NCBI RefSeq assembly: GCF_002381345.1
Contig: NZ_CP020663.1
Location: 248,001 to 312,000, forward strand
DNA: 64,000 nt
Direction of reading: 5' to 3'
Origin: Candidatus Enterovibrio altilux
GTDB lineage: Bacteria > Pseudomonadota > Gammaproteobacteria > Enterobacterales > Vibrionaceae
Below are positions 62,641 to 64,000 of the stretch, piece after piece. A program made the translations under genes and the position numbers. How positions within the stretch are numbered: position 1 is the stretch's first letter; each line of letters starts with the position of its first letter. Under the pieces are notes generated by a model. It had not been told where the DNA came from. It saw only the letters and a program-made list of their open reading frames with translations, and ran no database searches.

Positions 62641-63715
62641 TGCTTATCCTTTTGAAAATTTTGGAATGTTTCCTTGAGATCTTGACCATTCAAATGAGCA
62701 TAAGTATTAATCGTGGTCTGTATATTTTTATGCCCGAGGCGTTTCTGAACATAGGACGCATCCCAGCCACTCATAAGCAACTCAGTAGCATGAGTATGCC
62801 TAAAGATATGAGGAGAGAATAGGATACCTTGTTTTTTAGCCACACGGCGAAATTTAGTGTAAATAGTGCTGTATGTTAATGGGCTGCCAATATTCTCACC
62901 TCATATATTGACGAACACATAGTCAGAATCAATCTCGTCAAAATCATAAACAACATAATCCGTGTATAGCTGTATTAACTCAGAACTAATATCAATACTT
63001 CTTTACTCGTTACTTTTAGCGCTAGCTCTGTTTTCGTTTCTTCTTGGGATAACCTGAATTACTTTGTCCCAGCTATGAATATCTGCATGCCTCAATCCAA
63101 GAGTCTCACCAATACGCATTCCTGTTTCATACAGTAGGCAAATTAGAAATTTATTCCTTTTATTTCCACTGGCAGCAACAAGAGCTTTAACATGTTCGGG
63201 TGTTAGGATTTTTGGGATTCGCTTAGGTTCTTTTATTTTGAGGATATTACATTTATTGTTTTCTTTTTTACTAATATGATGCAGAAACGATTTATAACTC
63301 TTGCCGCCAAAACTGTCTGTCTTGTGTATCTGTAATGGCTTGGTGTTATCTAGTCTTGCGTGATAGTCATAGAAAGAGCTTACGGCAGTTACTATGGAGT
63401 TTATCCTCTTTCTGAGCGCAATGAGGTGGTTTCGAAAAATGTAATAACGTTACCAGTATAACCAACCTTTAACCAGTTGATGAACTATGACATTTCAACC
63501 AAACTAATATCATCCCAGTCTAGCTGAGAATTATCCAAAAACAACCAGAACTCTTTTAGATGATAAGCATACGATCTAATCATGTTTGGTGACTTACCAG
63601 TAGAGTGTAAATATTTTAGATAAAGGTCTATTTGTTTGACAGGAAGGTAATCAGATCCAATAATAATCTAGAAGTCTTCACTTTGATTGTTGATCTTTAT
63701 CTTTGTGACCTGCAT
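62637..63715 (-). pseudogene. Tyrosine recombinase/integrase (TnpA/IntA-like), broken
   Basis: From ATG 63715 the translation gives a SAM-like core-binding domain (QIDLYLKYLHSTGKSPNMIR) and catalytic domain: ArgI in YETGMRIGETLGLRH, H-x-x-R in FSPHIFRHTHATELL, GHKNIQTTINTYAHL with the nucleophile Tyr. Four in-frame stops and one frameshift. All catalytic residues remain, so decay is later than insertion. First gene of the four-gene element. Confidence 0.88.
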
Positions 63716-63967
63716 AAACCCACTCTCTTACTTTGAATAACTGTAATAGATATGGATCTCTATGATGTATATATTTATATGTAAAGCATTTTTTATTTAC
63801 TATGTGGATTGGTTATTTTATGTAATAGATAACGATCTATACTCGTATAACATTGAAAATAGGTAAGTATGTATTTATCAGATTGCACCTAACACAAGAC
63901 ACTTCTTTTTCGAAGTTATTATTATCACTACCATTAATGTTAAATGCTGTTTTTTGTCAGCAAACAA

Positions 63968-64000
63968 CGACTTTATTTCCTAAGTAAGGGAACTAAATTT
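63968..64000 (+). mobile_element. IS5-family left end, running off the window
   Basis: GACTTTATTTCCTAAGTAAG followed by GGAACTAAATTT is the typical left terminus of the local IS; the body lies beyond the window. Confidence 0.7.

Overview
The window is AT-rich chromosome from a Vibrionaceae-type gammaproteobacterium undergoing genome reduction. Intact genes and gene order (sapABCDF, matP/lonH/fabA, ychF-pth-prs-ispE-lolB, rpmF-plsX-fabH-fabD-fabG-acpP ... pabC-mltG-tmk-holB, cydDC) are those of Vibrio, Photobacterium and Enterovibrio. They sit as islands in a sea of broken genes and insertion-sequence wreckage. Copies and fragments of one IS5-family (IS903-group) element cover roughly a quarter of the window by my interval sums, and none has an intact transposase. 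This matches a host-restricted, formerly free-living vibrio, such as the luminous-fish or anglerfish symbiont lineages. The naming is inference; the decay is directly visible.

Layout. 1-1.1 kb: decayed rlmL. 1.5-3.3 kb: tRNA-Arg and the Na+/serine-threonine symporter sstT. 4.5-7.8 kb: a glucose-ABC regulatory module in mid-decay (binding protein dead, response regulator split, sensor kinase open). 9.6-13.1 kb: cydDC. 13.1-14.1 kb: IS630 relic. 14.1-17.3 kb: a pile of three IS5 copies. 17.3-19.2 kb: sppA. 20.5-25.8 kb: sapABCDF. 26.7-29.7 kb: matP, lonH (with a perfect matS site inside) and fabA (with FadR- and FabR-type operators). 31 kb: tusA between IS relics. 33.4-34.1 kb: a 9-bp tandem repeat, then the ghost end of an rRNA operon (5S relic, tRNA-Asp relic, intact tRNA-Trp). 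34.5-38.8 kb: ychF, pth, prs, ispE, lolB. 40.2-49.8 kb: holB, tmk, mltG (frameshifted), pabC, fabF (destroyed, IS inside), acpP, fabG, fabD, fabH, plsX, rpmF, with a yceD relic upstream. 51.4-54.5 kb: galE and an Aer-like PAS chemoreceptor. 56 kb: 2-Cys peroxiredoxin. 59 kb: elbB. 59.7-63.7 kb: a decayed four-gene element with two tyrosine recombinases, next to an IS200/IS605 TnpB scrap.

Function. What remains intact is housekeeping: fatty-acid initiation and unsaturated-fatty-acid synthesis, cytochrome bd assembly, PRPP, isoprenoid and tRNA-thiolation steps, Ter-domain organisation, envelope maintenance, peroxide defence and peptide uptake/resistance. What is dying is sugar uptake with its regulation, rRNA modification (rlmL), the elongation enzyme FabF, an rrn operon and all mobile elements. 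The most notable observations are the fabF loss inside an otherwise preserved fab operon, a repeatedly occurring chimeric IS5 derivative with one identical internal junction, the mltG frameshift sitting on a U-UUU-UUA slippery site, and the rrn-operon ghost.
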